Source: SIG710 sp045587665
GTDB lineage: Bacteria; Bacillota; Clostridia; Oscillospirales; CAG-272
DNA length: 13,435 nt
Assembly (NCBI GenBank): GCA_045587665.1
Contig: JAZNCT010000067.1
Span: 1 to 13,435, forward strand
Direction of reading: 5' to 3'
A program made the translations under genes and the position numbers. Below are positions 1 to 7,852 of this stretch, piece after piece. Positions within the stretch are counted from its first letter, which is position 1, and the number at the start of each line of letters is the position of its first letter. The notes under the pieces are model-generated. The model was not told the DNA's origin and did no database searches. It worked only from the letters and a program-made list of their open reading frames with translations.

Positions 1-50
1 CGTTTTCTCGTTATTTTTATTTTGTCACGTTATGAACACTCGCACCAAGA

Positions 51-84
51 GAAAGTGCGGAATGACTTGTCATTCCGCACTTTC
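51..84. repeat. Perfect 16-bp inverted repeat (hairpin) just 5' of tRNA-Val
   Basis: The arms GAAAGTGCGGAATGAC (51-66) and its exact complement (69-84) are separated by only TT. The repeat ends 10 nt before the first base of the tRNA. It has no clear U-tract on either side, so it is a weak candidate for a standard intrinsic terminator. There is too little room between it and the tRNA for a promoter, so a transcript making the tRNA would normally include this hairpin. A role as an upstream gene's 3' end, a tRNA-precursor processing element or a relic palindrome cannot be told apart here. Confidence 0.8.
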
Positions 85-94
85 GCTTAACTTT

Positions 95-171
95 GGAAGC
101 ATAGCTCAGTTGGTTAGAGTACTTGCTTGACATGCAAGGGGTCACTGGTTCGAATCCAGTTGTTTCCACCA
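95..171 (+). tRNA. tRNA-Val (anticodon GAC)
   Basis: A complete cloverleaf can be folded by eye. The acceptor stem is GGAAGCA (95-101) with TGTTTCC (161-167). The D arm is GCTC/GAGT with the GG pair in its loop. The anticodon stem is CTTGC/GCAAG around loop TTGACAT, placing GAC at 129-131. A five-base variable loop follows, then the T arm ACTGG/CCAGT around TTCGAAT. The discriminator A (168) and CCA (169-171) are encoded in the DNA. Anticodon GAC reads valine codon GUC, and by wobble GUU. A terminator follows four bases downstream, so this is the last or only gene of its transcript. Confidence 0.96.
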
Positions 172-174
172 TAA

Positions 175-200
175 AACCACCGCAAAAGCGGTGGTTTTTT
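175..200 (+). terminator. Intrinsic terminator after tRNA-Val
   Basis: A 9-bp stem AACCACCGC/GCGGTGGTT (175-183 and 188-196) with an AAAA loop runs straight into a T-tract (195-200). It lies directly after the tRNA CCA end, so it most likely ends the tRNA transcript. Confidence 0.92.
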
Positions 201-247
201 CGTTAGCACCATATATTCCCGATAAATCGACCGACGAAATGTCCAAA

Positions 248-264
248 TTTATCAAGTTGATAAA
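248..264. promoter_or_regulatory. 17-bp palindrome upstream of the reductase -35 box (possible operator)
   Basis: TTTATCAA and TTGATAAA form a perfect 8-bp inverted repeat around a single central G. It ends 3 bp before the -35 hexamer at 268. Its centre is about 46 bp upstream of the expected transcription start, the usual place for an activator dimer that touches the -35 region; a repressor is also possible. I cannot name the regulator. The half-sites face the opposite way from an FNR site (TTGAT-N4-ATCAA). Confidence 0.55.
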
Positions 265-267
265 AGC

Positions 268-296
268 TTGACGAGTGAATAATCTTAGGATATAAT
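268..296 (+). promoter_or_regulatory. Sigma-A promoter of the aldo/keto reductase gene
   Basis: TTGACG (268-273), a 17-bp spacer and a perfect TATAAT (291-296). Transcription should start near 302-303, giving a leader of roughly 36 nt that contains a small ACCC/GGGT hairpin (307-318) before the ribosome binding site. Confidence 0.88.
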
Positions 297-338
297 AAAT
301 GTAACAACCCTATCGGGTAGTAAAACAAGGAGAAAATT

Positions 339-1331
339 ATGGGATACACTGCAAATGAAAAAAGATATGAATCTATTGAATACAGAAAATGCGGAGAAAG
401 CGGGCTGAAGCTTCCTGCAGTTTCACTGGGATTGTGGCATAATTTCGGTGATAACGCAGACTATGCAAATATGTGTAAGATGTGCTTTACAGCCTTTGAC
501 AACGGAATTACGCATTTTGATCTTGCCAACAACTACGGTCCTAAAGCAGGCTCTGCAGAAACCAATTTTGGTAAAATACTTGATTCTCATATGAAGCATT
601 ACCGTGATGAAATGATTATAAGCACAAAGGCAGGTTATTATATGTGGCCGGGTCCTTACGGCGACTTTGGCAGTAAAAAGTATTTAACTGCAAGTCTTGA
701 CCAGAGTCTTAAAAGAATGAACCTTGATTATGTTGATATTTTTTATCATCACAGAATGGATCCCAATACACCTCTTTATGAAACCATGTGGGCTCTTGAC
801 AGCATTGTAAAAAGCGGCAAGGCGCTTTATGTTGGACTCTCGAACTACGACGGTGAGACGATGCAAAAGGCAGCAGAAATACTGAATGAGCTGCACTGCC
901 CCTTTATCATAAATCAAAACAGATATTCCATTCTTGACAGAACAGTTGAGAAAAACGGAATTTTAGAGCGTGCGATTTCTGCTAAAAAGGGAATGATAAT
1001 TTTCAGTCCGCTTGCACAGGGACTTCTCACCAATAGGTATCTTAACGGAATTCCCGAAGACAGTCGAGTAAAAACCGACGGCAGATTCTTAAGTGAGCGT
1101 TCACTTTCCGCTGAAATGCTTACAAAAATTGATAAGCTCAATAAGATAGCTCAGCTCAGAGGGCAGAGCTTAGCACAAATGGCACTCTCTTGGGTCTATA
1201 GCCGAGAGGGAATCACAAGCGTTTTGATCGGAGCTTCAAAGCCTGAACAGATAACTGAAAACCTCAGAATGACAGATAATATCCATTTTACCGAGCAAGA
1301 GCTTAGGGAAATTGATTCAATTGTGCTTTAA
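339..1331 (+). CDS. Aldo/keto reductase, YghZ / L-glyceraldehyde-3-phosphate reductase type
   Basis: This is a cytosolic NADPH-dependent aldo/keto reductase of 330 residues. The sequence closely follows E. coli YghZ (Gpr): the opening ANEKRY..YRKCGESGL, GLWHNFG, GITHFDLANNYGP, STKAGYYMWPGPYG, SGKALYVGLSNY, SPLAQGLL and SVLIGAS are all recognisable. The catalytic tetrad appears intact as D61, Y66, K97 and H138. Known family members reduce L-glyceraldehyde 3-phosphate and methylglyoxal, which suggests detoxification of reactive triose products; the substrate here is inferred. AAGGAG at 327-332, 6 nt before the ATG, supports the start. The gene stands alone, with its own strong promoter and an operator-like palindrome, after the tRNA terminator. 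It is about 16 residues shorter at the C-terminus than I recall for E. coli YghZ. Confidence 0.93.
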   Translation: MGYTANEKRYESIEYRKCGESGLKLPAVSLGLWHNFGDNADYANMCKMCFTAFDNGITHFDLANNYGPKAGSAETNFGKILDSHMKHYRDEMIISTKAGYYMWPGPYGDFGSKKYLTASLDQSLKRMNLDYVDIFYHHRMDPNTPLYETMWALDSIVKSGKALYVGLSNYDGETMQKAAEILNELHCPFIINQNRYSILDRTVEKNGILERAISAKKGMIIFSPLAQGLLTNRYLNGIPEDSRVKTDGRFLSERSLSAEMLTKIDKLNKIAQLRGQSLAQMALSWVYSREGITSVLIGASKPEQITENLRMTDNIHFTEQELREIDSIVL

Positions 1332-1357
1332 AAAACAAAAAACGATGCAGAAATATT

Positions 1358-1400
1358 TGATAAGCACCCCAAAAGTTTGACACTTTTGGGGTGCTTATCA
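1358..1400. repeat. Perfect 19-bp inverted repeat between convergent genes, IS-end-like
   Basis: TGATAAGCACCCCAAAAGT (1358-1376) is followed by TTGAC and then its exact complement (1382-1400). It lies 27 bp after the reductase stop codon. As RNA it is a very stable hairpin and may stop transcription from both sides, though neither strand has a clean U-tract directly after the stem. The core GCACCCC-AAAAGT-TTGAC resembles terminal repeats of IS3-family (IS150-type) insertion sequences as I remember them, so it may be what is left of an internally deleted element. No transposase remnant is visible, and I see no convincing target-site duplication. Confidence 0.75.
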
Positions 1401-1578
1401 GTTTAGGCTCTGCGGTATTTTATTTTGGGTGTTCGCTACGAAAAAAGTGAGTAGTGCTTATACTGTAGCCCTCTTCAAATTATATTTAACCTTCTCCCTC
1501 GTTTCTCTTGTCATCAGCATTGGTGCCCTGTCCGAACCTCACCGAGAAGGCTCACTTCACTCCCCTCGGTGGTGTGAT
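1401..1578. other. Gap between convergent genes with no supported gene
   Basis: No reading frame with a plausible ribosome binding site is visible on either strand. The one structural feature is an imperfectly placed inverted repeat, CACCGAG (1540-1546) with CTCGGTG (1565-1571), separated by 18 nt. It lies just downstream of the exporter stop codon on the minus strand and could be a weak 3'-end hairpin, but no U-tract follows it. Confidence 0.5.
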
Positions 1579-3474
1579 TTAAGTCTTTGCTTCGCTCTTG
1601 AGCCTGTCCTTGTCACACTGAAACATATAGAGGCTAAAGTAGCGTCCCTTCTTTTCAATCAGTTCTTTATGAGAGCCCTGCTCCGCAATCTTGCCTGCGT
1701 GAAGAACTATAATATTATCCGCATGGCGAATTGTGGAAAGCCTGTGCGCAACCATAAGCAAAGTGCCTATGTTCATAATTTTTTCAAGGGAATCCTGAAT
1801 GAGCACCTCGGTTTCGGTATCAATATTTGCAGTTGCTTCGTCAAGTATCATAACCTCGGGCTTGTGTATTATAGTTCTGGCAAAAGAAACAAGCTGCCTT
1901 TGTCCTGCAGAAAAATTATTTCCCCTCTCCCTTACCTCTTCGTCAAGCCCACCCGGAAGCTTTTCTACTATCTTATCTGCATTGACAAACCTGCAGGCAT
2001 CCATGATCTCCTCATCCGAAACGCCCTCTTTTCTGAGAAGAATGTTGCTCCTAAGCGTGCCGGAAAACAGAAAGACATCCTGCAGCATCTGGCCAAAATA
2101 ACTGCGAAGGGAGGAAATTTTGATCTTCTTTATGTTGATGCCGTCAATAAGTATTTCGCCCTTTTGTATATCGTAATTTCGGCATATAAGCGAAAGAATA
2201 GTGGTCTTGCCTGAGCCTGTTGCGCCAACAAAAGCCACAGTCTCGCCTGCCCTCACCTTAAAGGAAACGTCTCTTAGCACCCATTCGCCCTCGTTATAGG
2301 CAAACCAAACATTCCTAAACTCAATATCTCCCGAAATGTGATCTATCTCAATAGCATCCGGCTCATCAACAACATCAGGCTCTATATCAAAAAGAGTGAA
2401 GATCTTTTCGGCAGAAGCAAATGCCGACTGAAGCCAGTTAAACTGCTCTGCAAGGCTCTGAATAGGGTTGAAGAACTTGTTGATATACATATAAAACGTA
2501 ACGACGGTTGCGCTTGTTATAGTCTGTCCAAAGAAGGACATATCCTGTATATATCCTCTTCCACCAAGATACAAAAGGCACAGCACCGATGAAATATAAA
2601 GCATATACACCACCGGTCTGAATATGCCAAAAACAAATATCTGCTGATTTTTTGCCTTACCAAGAGCTTCGTTACGTTGGCAAAAATCCTTCATTTTGCG
2701 CTCTTCCCGTCCAAATATCTGAATTATCTTCATTCCCGAAAGATTTTCGGAAAGGAAGGTGTTTATGGCGGTTGTTCCGTCCTTAACTCTGCGGTAAGCT
2801 CGCCTTGAAAACTTGCGGAATATAACAGTAAATAAAACAATAAATGGCACAAAGCAAAGCACCATAAGCGTGAGCGCATAGTTCACCACAAGCATTGCGC
2901 CAAGAACACCGAGAATAGTGAAGCAGTTTCTGACAAGGTTTACTATAATATTTGTAAACATCATAGAAATGGCGTTGGTATCATTTGTAACTCTTGTAAC
3001 CAGCTTGCCTACCGGTATATTATTGAGCTGTGCATGTGAGAGACTCTCTATGTGAGTAAAAAGCTCCTCTCTTATTGCCGAGAGTATCCTCTGCCCGGTT
3101 TTTTGAAGTATAATCGCCTGAACATATGAGCATATGAGGGAAACGATCAAAATTGTACCGTATGCCGCAACAATCAAGAGCAGCCTCTTCATTTGAAATT
3201 CCGCTTTAATCATTCCTTCTATATATCCCACAATAAGCGGAGCAATTATTTCATACGCAACGGAAAAGATCATAAGAACAAGTGCTAAGGCAAAGCTTCT
3301 TATATGCGGCTTTGCATACCTCATCAGCCGGCTGACTATCTCGCTATCCTTCATATTGCGGTCAAAGCCGATCGCCTGCTTTTTATCCTTTATGAAAAGA
3401 TAAGCAGCGATAAAAATGATAGCAAAACTGCCGATAACAGCACCAACTATTATAAGAGGTAAAAATTCACGCAT
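1579..3474 (-). CDS. ABC exporter half-transporter, BmrD-like subunit (catalytic site intact)
   Basis: This 631-residue membrane protein has an exporter-type transmembrane domain fused to a nucleotide-binding domain. Motifs visible are Walker A GATGSGKTT (417-425), Q-loop Q465, signature FSAGQRQ (521-527), Walker B VMILDE (541-546) with catalytic E546, and the H-loop histidine H578. The signature departs from LSGGQ, as is common in the catalytic-glutamate partner of heterodimeric exporters. Residues 7-28 form an extra hydrophobic segment before the usual six helices. The ATG at 3474 is the only usable start, because an in-frame TGA lies two codons upstream (3481-3483). AAAGGAG (3486-3492) sits 11 nt ahead. 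The start overlaps the end of the partner gene by 8 bp, so translation is probably coupled. The substrate is unknown; BmrCD/LmrCD relatives export drugs or lipids. Confidence 0.9.
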   Translation of the reverse strand: MREFLPLIIVGAVIGSFAIIFIAAYLFIKDKKQAIGFDRNMKDSEIVSRLMRYAKPHIRSFALALVLMIFSVAYEIIAPLIVGYIEGMIKAEFQMKRLLLIVAAYGTILIVSLICSYVQAIILQKTGQRILSAIREELFTHIESLSHAQLNNIPVGKLVTRVTNDTNAISMMFTNIIVNLVRNCFTILGVLGAMLVVNYALTLMVLCFVPFIVLFTVIFRKFSRRAYRRVKDGTTAINTFLSENLSGMKIIQIFGREERKMKDFCQRNEALGKAKNQQIFVFGIFRPVVYMLYISSVLCLLYLGGRGYIQDMSFFGQTITSATVVTFYMYINKFFNPIQSLAEQFNWLQSAFASAEKIFTLFDIEPDVVDEPDAIEIDHISGDIEFRNVWFAYNEGEWVLRDVSFKVRAGETVAFVGATGSGKTTILSLICRNYDIQKGEILIDGINIKKIKISSLRSYFGQMLQDVFLFSGTLRSNILLRKEGVSDEEIMDACRFVNADKIVEKLPGGLDEEVRERGNNFSAGQRQLVSFARTIIHKPEVMILDEATANIDTETEVLIQDSLEKIMNIGTLLMVAHRLSTIRHADNIIVLHAGKIAEQGSHKELIEKKGRYFSLYMFQCDKDRLKSEAKT

Positions 3475-5263
3475 CTGCCGTCACACTCCTTTCGCTGCAT
3501 TGCTCATCATCCAGCCTTTGAAGCTCAACAGTATTCCTGTATATCTTGCAGCCCTCATAAAGCTCGGCGTGTGAGCCAACTGCCACTATTTTTCCGTCGT
3601 CAATAAAGATGATCTTGTCCATTGATTCAACGGTGCTCACTCTGTGAGCTATGAGAATAGTGGTTTTTCCTGCCCTCTCTCTGCGCAGATTTGAAAGTAT
3701 CGCCTTTTCGGTCCTCACGTCAACTGCCGAAACCGAATCGTCAAGAATAAGTATGGGAGCGTTTTTCATAAGAGCTCTTGCAATGGATATTCTCTGCTTT
3801 TGACCTCCGGAAACGGTTACGCCTCGCTCGCCAAGTACAGTTTGATAGCCCTCGGTAAACTGTGAAATATTATCGTGAACGTCTGCAAGCTTTGCCGCAT
3901 TTACAACAGACGCCTCATCTCCCTCATCCGATGCAAAAGCAATATTGTTTTCGATAGTGTCGCTGAAAAGAAAATTATCCTGAGGAACATATGCCGAATT
4001 TTCTCTGACGGTTTTTATTGGCAAAGTGTTTATATCAATACCGTCGATAAATATACTGCCGTCGGGAACATTATATGTTCGTAATATCAGGTCCACAAGG
4101 GTGGTTTTTCCTGCCCCCGTGCGGCCGATTATACCTACGTTTTCTCCTGCGCTTATCTTAAACGACACGTCTGTCAAAGCATCATATTCCCCGCCGGGAT
4201 ATCTGAATGTAAGATCCTTAAATTCTATATCTCCCTTAAGAGTCTTAACTTCACATAGCTCTTCCCCGTCACAAACATCTATCTCTGCCTCAAGCAAGCG
4301 GCTTATTCGCATAAGGGAAGCCTTGCCCCTTGAGCCCATTTCAATAAGCTCGGCAATAGCCATAACAGGCCACACTATAGAAGTGAAATATCCGATAAAT
4401 TCAACAAGCTGACCTGCATTGAATTCCCCTATATAAACAAGATATCCGCCATATCCCAAAATAACACAGATAACAGACTCCACAAGCAGAGTGACCGATA
4501 TCCTCAGCAAAGTTGAAAGCTTTGTGTAGTCAACATTTGTCTCCTCGTTCTCCTTGTTAAGGGCGCGGAATGAAAGAAGCTCCTTTCCTTCTTTAACAAA
4601 GGCTTTGATAACCGATATACCGGCAAAGCTCTCCTGAGAAAAATCCGAAAGATGAGAAAAAGCCTCCTGCCTCTTCTCCCATTTTTTTGTCATATATTTG
4701 CTTGTAACTATGCCGCTAAGCATCAAAAGTGCCATTGGAATGAGGGAAAAAAGGGTCAGCAACAGATCCATTTCCGCCATTTTTCCGACGGCAAGCACCC
4801 CAAGGAACAGAGTGTCGCAAAGCATAAGTATTCCAGAACCAAAGCAATCCTGCACAGTTTCAAGATCGTTTGTGAAAAGCGACATCAGGTTTCCCACCTT
4901 GTTCTCCTGATAATACTTTTGAGAAAGCTCCTTGCAATGGTCAAACATCCTTCTCCTAAGATCAGTCTCCATTTTTATGGCAGAGCCAAAGAAGCATATT
5001 CTCCACAAAAATCTTCCTGCTGCTATTGCAAGAATTATAAATATGAGAGGCAGACATATCTCATCCAGCAAAAAGTCCATATCAAAGGCAACACTGTTGC
5101 CCTCAATATTCACCTCTCCGTTGTTCAGCCCATTTACCACATACTGATAAAATCTGGGAACTATCAGCTGAAGATAGTCGATAACTATCAGCGCAAGTAT
5201 ACCCCCAATAAGCGGCAGGGAATATCTGAGATAATATCTGTTAATGTGTTTTCCAAACAGCAT
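3467..5263 (-). CDS. ABC exporter half-transporter, BmrC-like subunit (degenerate catalytic site)
   Basis: This 598-residue partner of the downstream gene has six membrane helices and an ATPase domain. From the chosen start, Walker A GRTGAGKTT is at 380-388, the canonical signature VSGGQKQ at 484-490, Walker B ILILDDS near 504-510 and the H-loop histidine at 540. The catalytic glutamate is replaced by aspartate (D509). This is the hallmark of the degenerate half of TM287/288- and BmrCD-type exporters, and it fits with the partner keeping its glutamate. I start at 5263 rather than at the in-frame ATG 45 bp upstream because AGGAGA (5271-5276) lies 7 nt before this ATG and the protein then begins MLFGKHINRYYLRY, as expected for a cytosolic elbow helix. 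The promoter and a terminator lie just upstream, so this gene heads a two-gene operon. Confidence 0.9.
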   Translation of the reverse strand: MLFGKHINRYYLRYSLPLIGGILALIVIDYLQLIVPRFYQYVVNGLNNGEVNIEGNSVAFDMDFLLDEICLPLIFIILAIAAGRFLWRICFFGSAIKMETDLRRRMFDHCKELSQKYYQENKVGNLMSLFTNDLETVQDCFGSGILMLCDTLFLGVLAVGKMAEMDLLLTLFSLIPMALLMLSGIVTSKYMTKKWEKRQEAFSHLSDFSQESFAGISVIKAFVKEGKELLSFRALNKENEETNVDYTKLSTLLRISVTLLVESVICVILGYGGYLVYIGEFNAGQLVEFIGYFTSIVWPVMAIAELIEMGSRGKASLMRISRLLEAEIDVCDGEELCEVKTLKGDIEFKDLTFRYPGGEYDALTDVSFKISAGENVGIIGRTGAGKTTLVDLILRTYNVPDGSIFIDGIDINTLPIKTVRENSAYVPQDNFLFSDTIENNIAFASDEGDEASVVNAAKLADVHDNISQFTEGYQTVLGERGVTVSGGQKQRISIARALMKNAPILILDDSVSAVDVRTEKAILSNLRRERAGKTTILIAHRVSTVESMDKIIFIDDGKIVAVGSHAELYEGCKIYRNTVELQRLDDEQCSERSVTADA

Positions 5264-5296
5264 ATGAGCATCTCCTAAAATTTTACTTGTTTTAAT

Positions 5297-5325
5297 ATTA
5301 TACAGCATTTATGGAAGCAAATCAA
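5297..5325 (-). promoter_or_regulatory. Promoter of the ABC exporter operon
   Basis: Read on the minus strand: TTGATT (5325-5320), a 17-bp spacer and a perfect TATAAT (5302-5297). The expected start near 5290 gives a leader of about 27 nt before the ATG at 5263, containing the AGGAGA site. It begins a few bases beyond the pheT terminator, so the exporter appears to be transcribed separately from pheST. Confidence 0.8.
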
Positions 5326-5331
5326 TAGGCA

Positions 5332-5372
5332 AAAAAGAACTGTGCCGATTTTTTATCGGCACAGTTCTTTTT
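5332..5372 (-). terminator. Bidirectional intrinsic terminator after pheT
   Basis: A 13-bp GC-containing stem, GAACTGTGCCGAT (5337-5349) with its complement (5355-5367), is flanked by A5 on one side and T5 on the other. It gives a U-tract in both directions. On the minus strand it lies about 50 nt after the pheT stop and should end the pheST transcript. Confidence 0.92.
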
Positions 5373-5422
5373 AGTATCAAGCAGTTTATAAAAGCACACT
5401 GCTTATCTTTGAAAAATTCTTG

Positions 5423-7840
5423 TTATCTTATTTCTATCTGCATAGTATAGGCAAGCTTGCGCAGAAGCTTGTTTACATATCCGTCGATCTCCTCACCTGT
5501 AAATTCGTGATCTTCAGGAGTAAACACAAGCTTAAATGCCATACTCTTTTTGCCCTCGCCGATCTGCTCACTGCGATAGACATCAAAGAGACTAACGCTT
5601 GTGATATACTTGCAGGAGGATCTTATCGCCTCTTCAACCTGACCGCAGCTGATCTCTTCATTCATCACCAACGCCAGATCTCTGCTCTCCGAGGCAAATT
5701 TTGATATAGGCCTATACACGATATTTGTATTAAACTTTTCTGCCAGCTTTTCATAATCGAGCTGGGCAACAAAAACGCTCTTTTCAAGAGCAAGCTCCTC
5801 ACAAATATCATATGCAAGCTTACCCATAAAGCCAACGACCTCACCGTCAAGCAGGATATTAGCCGTCATGCCCGGGTGCAGATATTCGATGTTGCCCTTT
5901 TCATATTTGAATTCTATACCAAATTCTTTTGCAATGGCTTCTGTCGCTCCCTTAAAGGTAAAGAAGTTCTCGCTATCGCCAAAAGCACCGATAGAAAGCA
6001 TTTTATGCTCTCTCGGATAATCCATAAGCGGCAGCTCATCTGCTTCAAAAATACTTGCTATTTCAAAAAATCTTCCTGCTGTGTTTCCTCGGCGCAGGTT
6101 TCTCACTGCTGCATTGATCATAGAAGGAACAAGCGTGGTTCTCATAAGCGAAAGATCCTCGCTTATTGGATTCAGCAGTCTGATTGCCCGTCTTTCCTTT
6201 GCGTCCTCGGGGAATCTCAGCATATCAAGATCCTTTGGTGAAAAGAATGAATAGAACATCGACTCGCTGTAGCCGGCAAAGCACAGCGTTTTCTTTAGGC
6301 GGTTGACGGTCTTCTGAGCTTCGGTAAGTCCACCGCAGGTAACGCTTGCGCTCTTTAGGAATGTAGGCACGATATGGTCATAGCCATAGGAACGGATAAC
6401 CTCCTCGGCAATATCCTGCACGTGACCTTCGATATCGTCACGGTACGGAGGAACCATAACGCTCAGCTCATCACCCTTTATCTTTGGTTCAAATCCAAGA
6501 GCCGAAAGATGACGAATGATCTCATCATCCGGCACCTTGATTCCAAGAACGCCATTCATCTTTTCAACGCTGACAGTTAGAGGCGTGGAAGCAATCTCTC
6601 CGCTTACGCTTCTCTCAACGTGCACAGAAGAAACCTTTCCGCAGCCAAGCTCACAGATAAGGTGAAGGGCACGCTTCATACCGCACTGTGTAGAATATTC
6701 GTCAACGCCCTTTTCAAAACGGGAGCTTGAATCAGAGCTTTGTCCAAGTGCTCTGGAGGTCTTTCTCACATTATCGCGGGCAAATTTTGCTGATTCAAAA
6801 ATAACATCGGTAGTGGTATCCTTGATCTCCGAATTGAGGCCACCCATAATGCCCGCCAGGGCAACGGGTCTCTTGCCGTCACAAATAACAAGGTTGTTTT
6901 CGCAAAGCTCAAATTCCTTTTCGTCAAGGGTGACTATCTTCTCTCCCGGCTCTGCCCTTCTCACAACTATCTCATTGCCGTTAAGATCGGCAAGATCAAA
7001 AGCGTGCATAGGCTGACCGAATTCCTTTAGCACATAGTTTGTTATATCAACCACATTGGAAATAGAGTTTATTCCTACCATGTGAAGCCTTTTTCGCATC
7101 CATGCAGGAGATTTTTCAATTTTTATATCAGAAACATAGTGACCGATATATCTGGGGCAAAGGTCGGGGGCTTCAACAGTTACGTTAAAGTCAAGGCTCT
7201 TACCCTCCTCGGTATAATCAAGTGCAGGCATCTTAAATTCTTTTTTAAGAACAGCCGCAACCTCACGGGCAATGCCTATAATGCTCTGGCAATCGGGACG
7301 ATTTGCCGTAATACCAATATCAAAAATATAATCGTCAAGTCCAACAATGGGCTTTACGTCGGCGCCCAGAGGAGCATCACAGGGGAGAACAAGCAGACCG
7401 CAATATCCGCCGCCCTCATACATATCCTCATTTACACCTATCTCAACGCCCGAGCAAAGCATACCCTCAGAATCAACTCCGCGGAGCTTGCCCTTCTTTA
7501 TCGTCATAACGCCCTCAACGGTAACGTGATCCTTTGCTGTTGCATAAACCGTTGCGCCCACAAGTGCCACGGGATATCTGCCGCCAACCTTTACGTTGTC
7601 TGCGCCGCAGCAGATCTGGAACGTACCCTTATCTCCGCAATCAACGCTGCAGATGTGTATATGAGTATCGGGAATAAGCTCGCATGTCTTGACCTCGCCA
7701 ACTACAACGCCCGAAATATCCTTGCCAAGCTCGATAAGCTCCTCAACCTCAAAGCCCACCGAAAAAAGCAGTCTCTCCAGCTCTTTTGCGCTAACATCTA
7801 TATCAACATATTCTTTAAGCCAACTAAGCGGTGCTAACAT
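5423..7840 (-). CDS. pheT: Phenylalanine--tRNA ligase beta subunit
   Basis: The beta chain of the alpha2-beta2 phenylalanyl-tRNA synthetase supplies tRNA binding and editing; with PheS it charges tRNA-Phe in the cytosol. Its 805 residues match the usual bacterial length. It opens with MLAPLSWLKEYVDI, as this family does, and runs through an EMAP/OB-type tRNA-binding domain (about 40-150), the B3/B4 editing region, a B5 domain, a class II core-like region and a C-terminal ferredoxin-fold anticodon-binding domain (about the last 95 residues, with SRDLALV and SLFDVYRSEQIGEGKKS). GAGGAGGT (7847-7854), 6 nt before the ATG, supports the start and overlaps the pheS stop codon, so the two subunits are translationally linked. 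Control comes from the T-box upstream of pheS. No defects are visible. Confidence 0.97.
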   Translation of the reverse strand: MLAPLSWLKEYVDIDVSAKELERLLFSVGFEVEELIELGKDISGVVVGEVKTCELIPDTHIHICSVDCGDKGTFQICCGADNVKVGGRYPVALVGATVYATAKDHVTVEGVMTIKKGKLRGVDSEGMLCSGVEIGVNEDMYEGGGYCGLLVLPCDAPLGADVKPIVGLDDYIFDIGITANRPDCQSIIGIAREVAAVLKKEFKMPALDYTEEGKSLDFNVTVEAPDLCPRYIGHYVSDIKIEKSPAWMRKRLHMVGINSISNVVDITNYVLKEFGQPMHAFDLADLNGNEIVVRRAEPGEKIVTLDEKEFELCENNLVICDGKRPVALAGIMGGLNSEIKDTTTDVIFESAKFARDNVRKTSRALGQSSDSSSRFEKGVDEYSTQCGMKRALHLICELGCGKVSSVHVERSVSGEIASTPLTVSVEKMNGVLGIKVPDDEIIRHLSALGFEPKIKGDELSVMVPPYRDDIEGHVQDIAEEVIRSYGYDHIVPTFLKSASVTCGGLTEAQKTVNRLKKTLCFAGYSESMFYSFFSPKDLDMLRFPEDAKERRAIRLLNPISEDLSLMRTTLVPSMINAAVRNLRRGNTAGRFFEIASIFEADELPLMDYPREHKMLSIGAFGDSENFFTFKGATEAIAKEFGIEFKYEKGNIEYLHPGMTANILLDGEVVGFMGKLAYDICEELALEKSVFVAQLDYEKLAEKFNTNIVYRPISKFASESRDLALVMNEEISCGQVEEAIRSSCKYITSVSLFDVYRSEQIGEGKKSMAFKLVFTPEDHEFTGEEIDGYVNKLLRKLAYTMQIEIR

Positions 7841-7852
7841 TTCTATACCTCC

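Noticed and set aside
1429..2214. A 261-codon plus-strand open frame overlapping the BmrD-like gene
   Set aside because: It lies antisense to a well-supported ABC transporter gene, its product resembles no known family, and it has no ribosome binding site. It is a by-product of codon bias on the opposite strand.
4652..5278. A 208-codon plus-strand open frame antisense to the BmrC-like gene
   Set aside because: It is fully antisense to conserved coding sequence, has an unrecognisable basic product and no plausible start signals.
5264..5308. An upstream ATG extension of 15 residues for the BmrC-like protein
   Set aside because: The extension lies across the ribosome binding site and the predicted transcription start, while the ATG at 5263 has AGGAGA at 7 nt spacing.
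7082..7837. A 251-codon plus-strand open frame antisense to pheT
   Set aside because: pheT is full length and conserved here; the antisense product matches no family I know.
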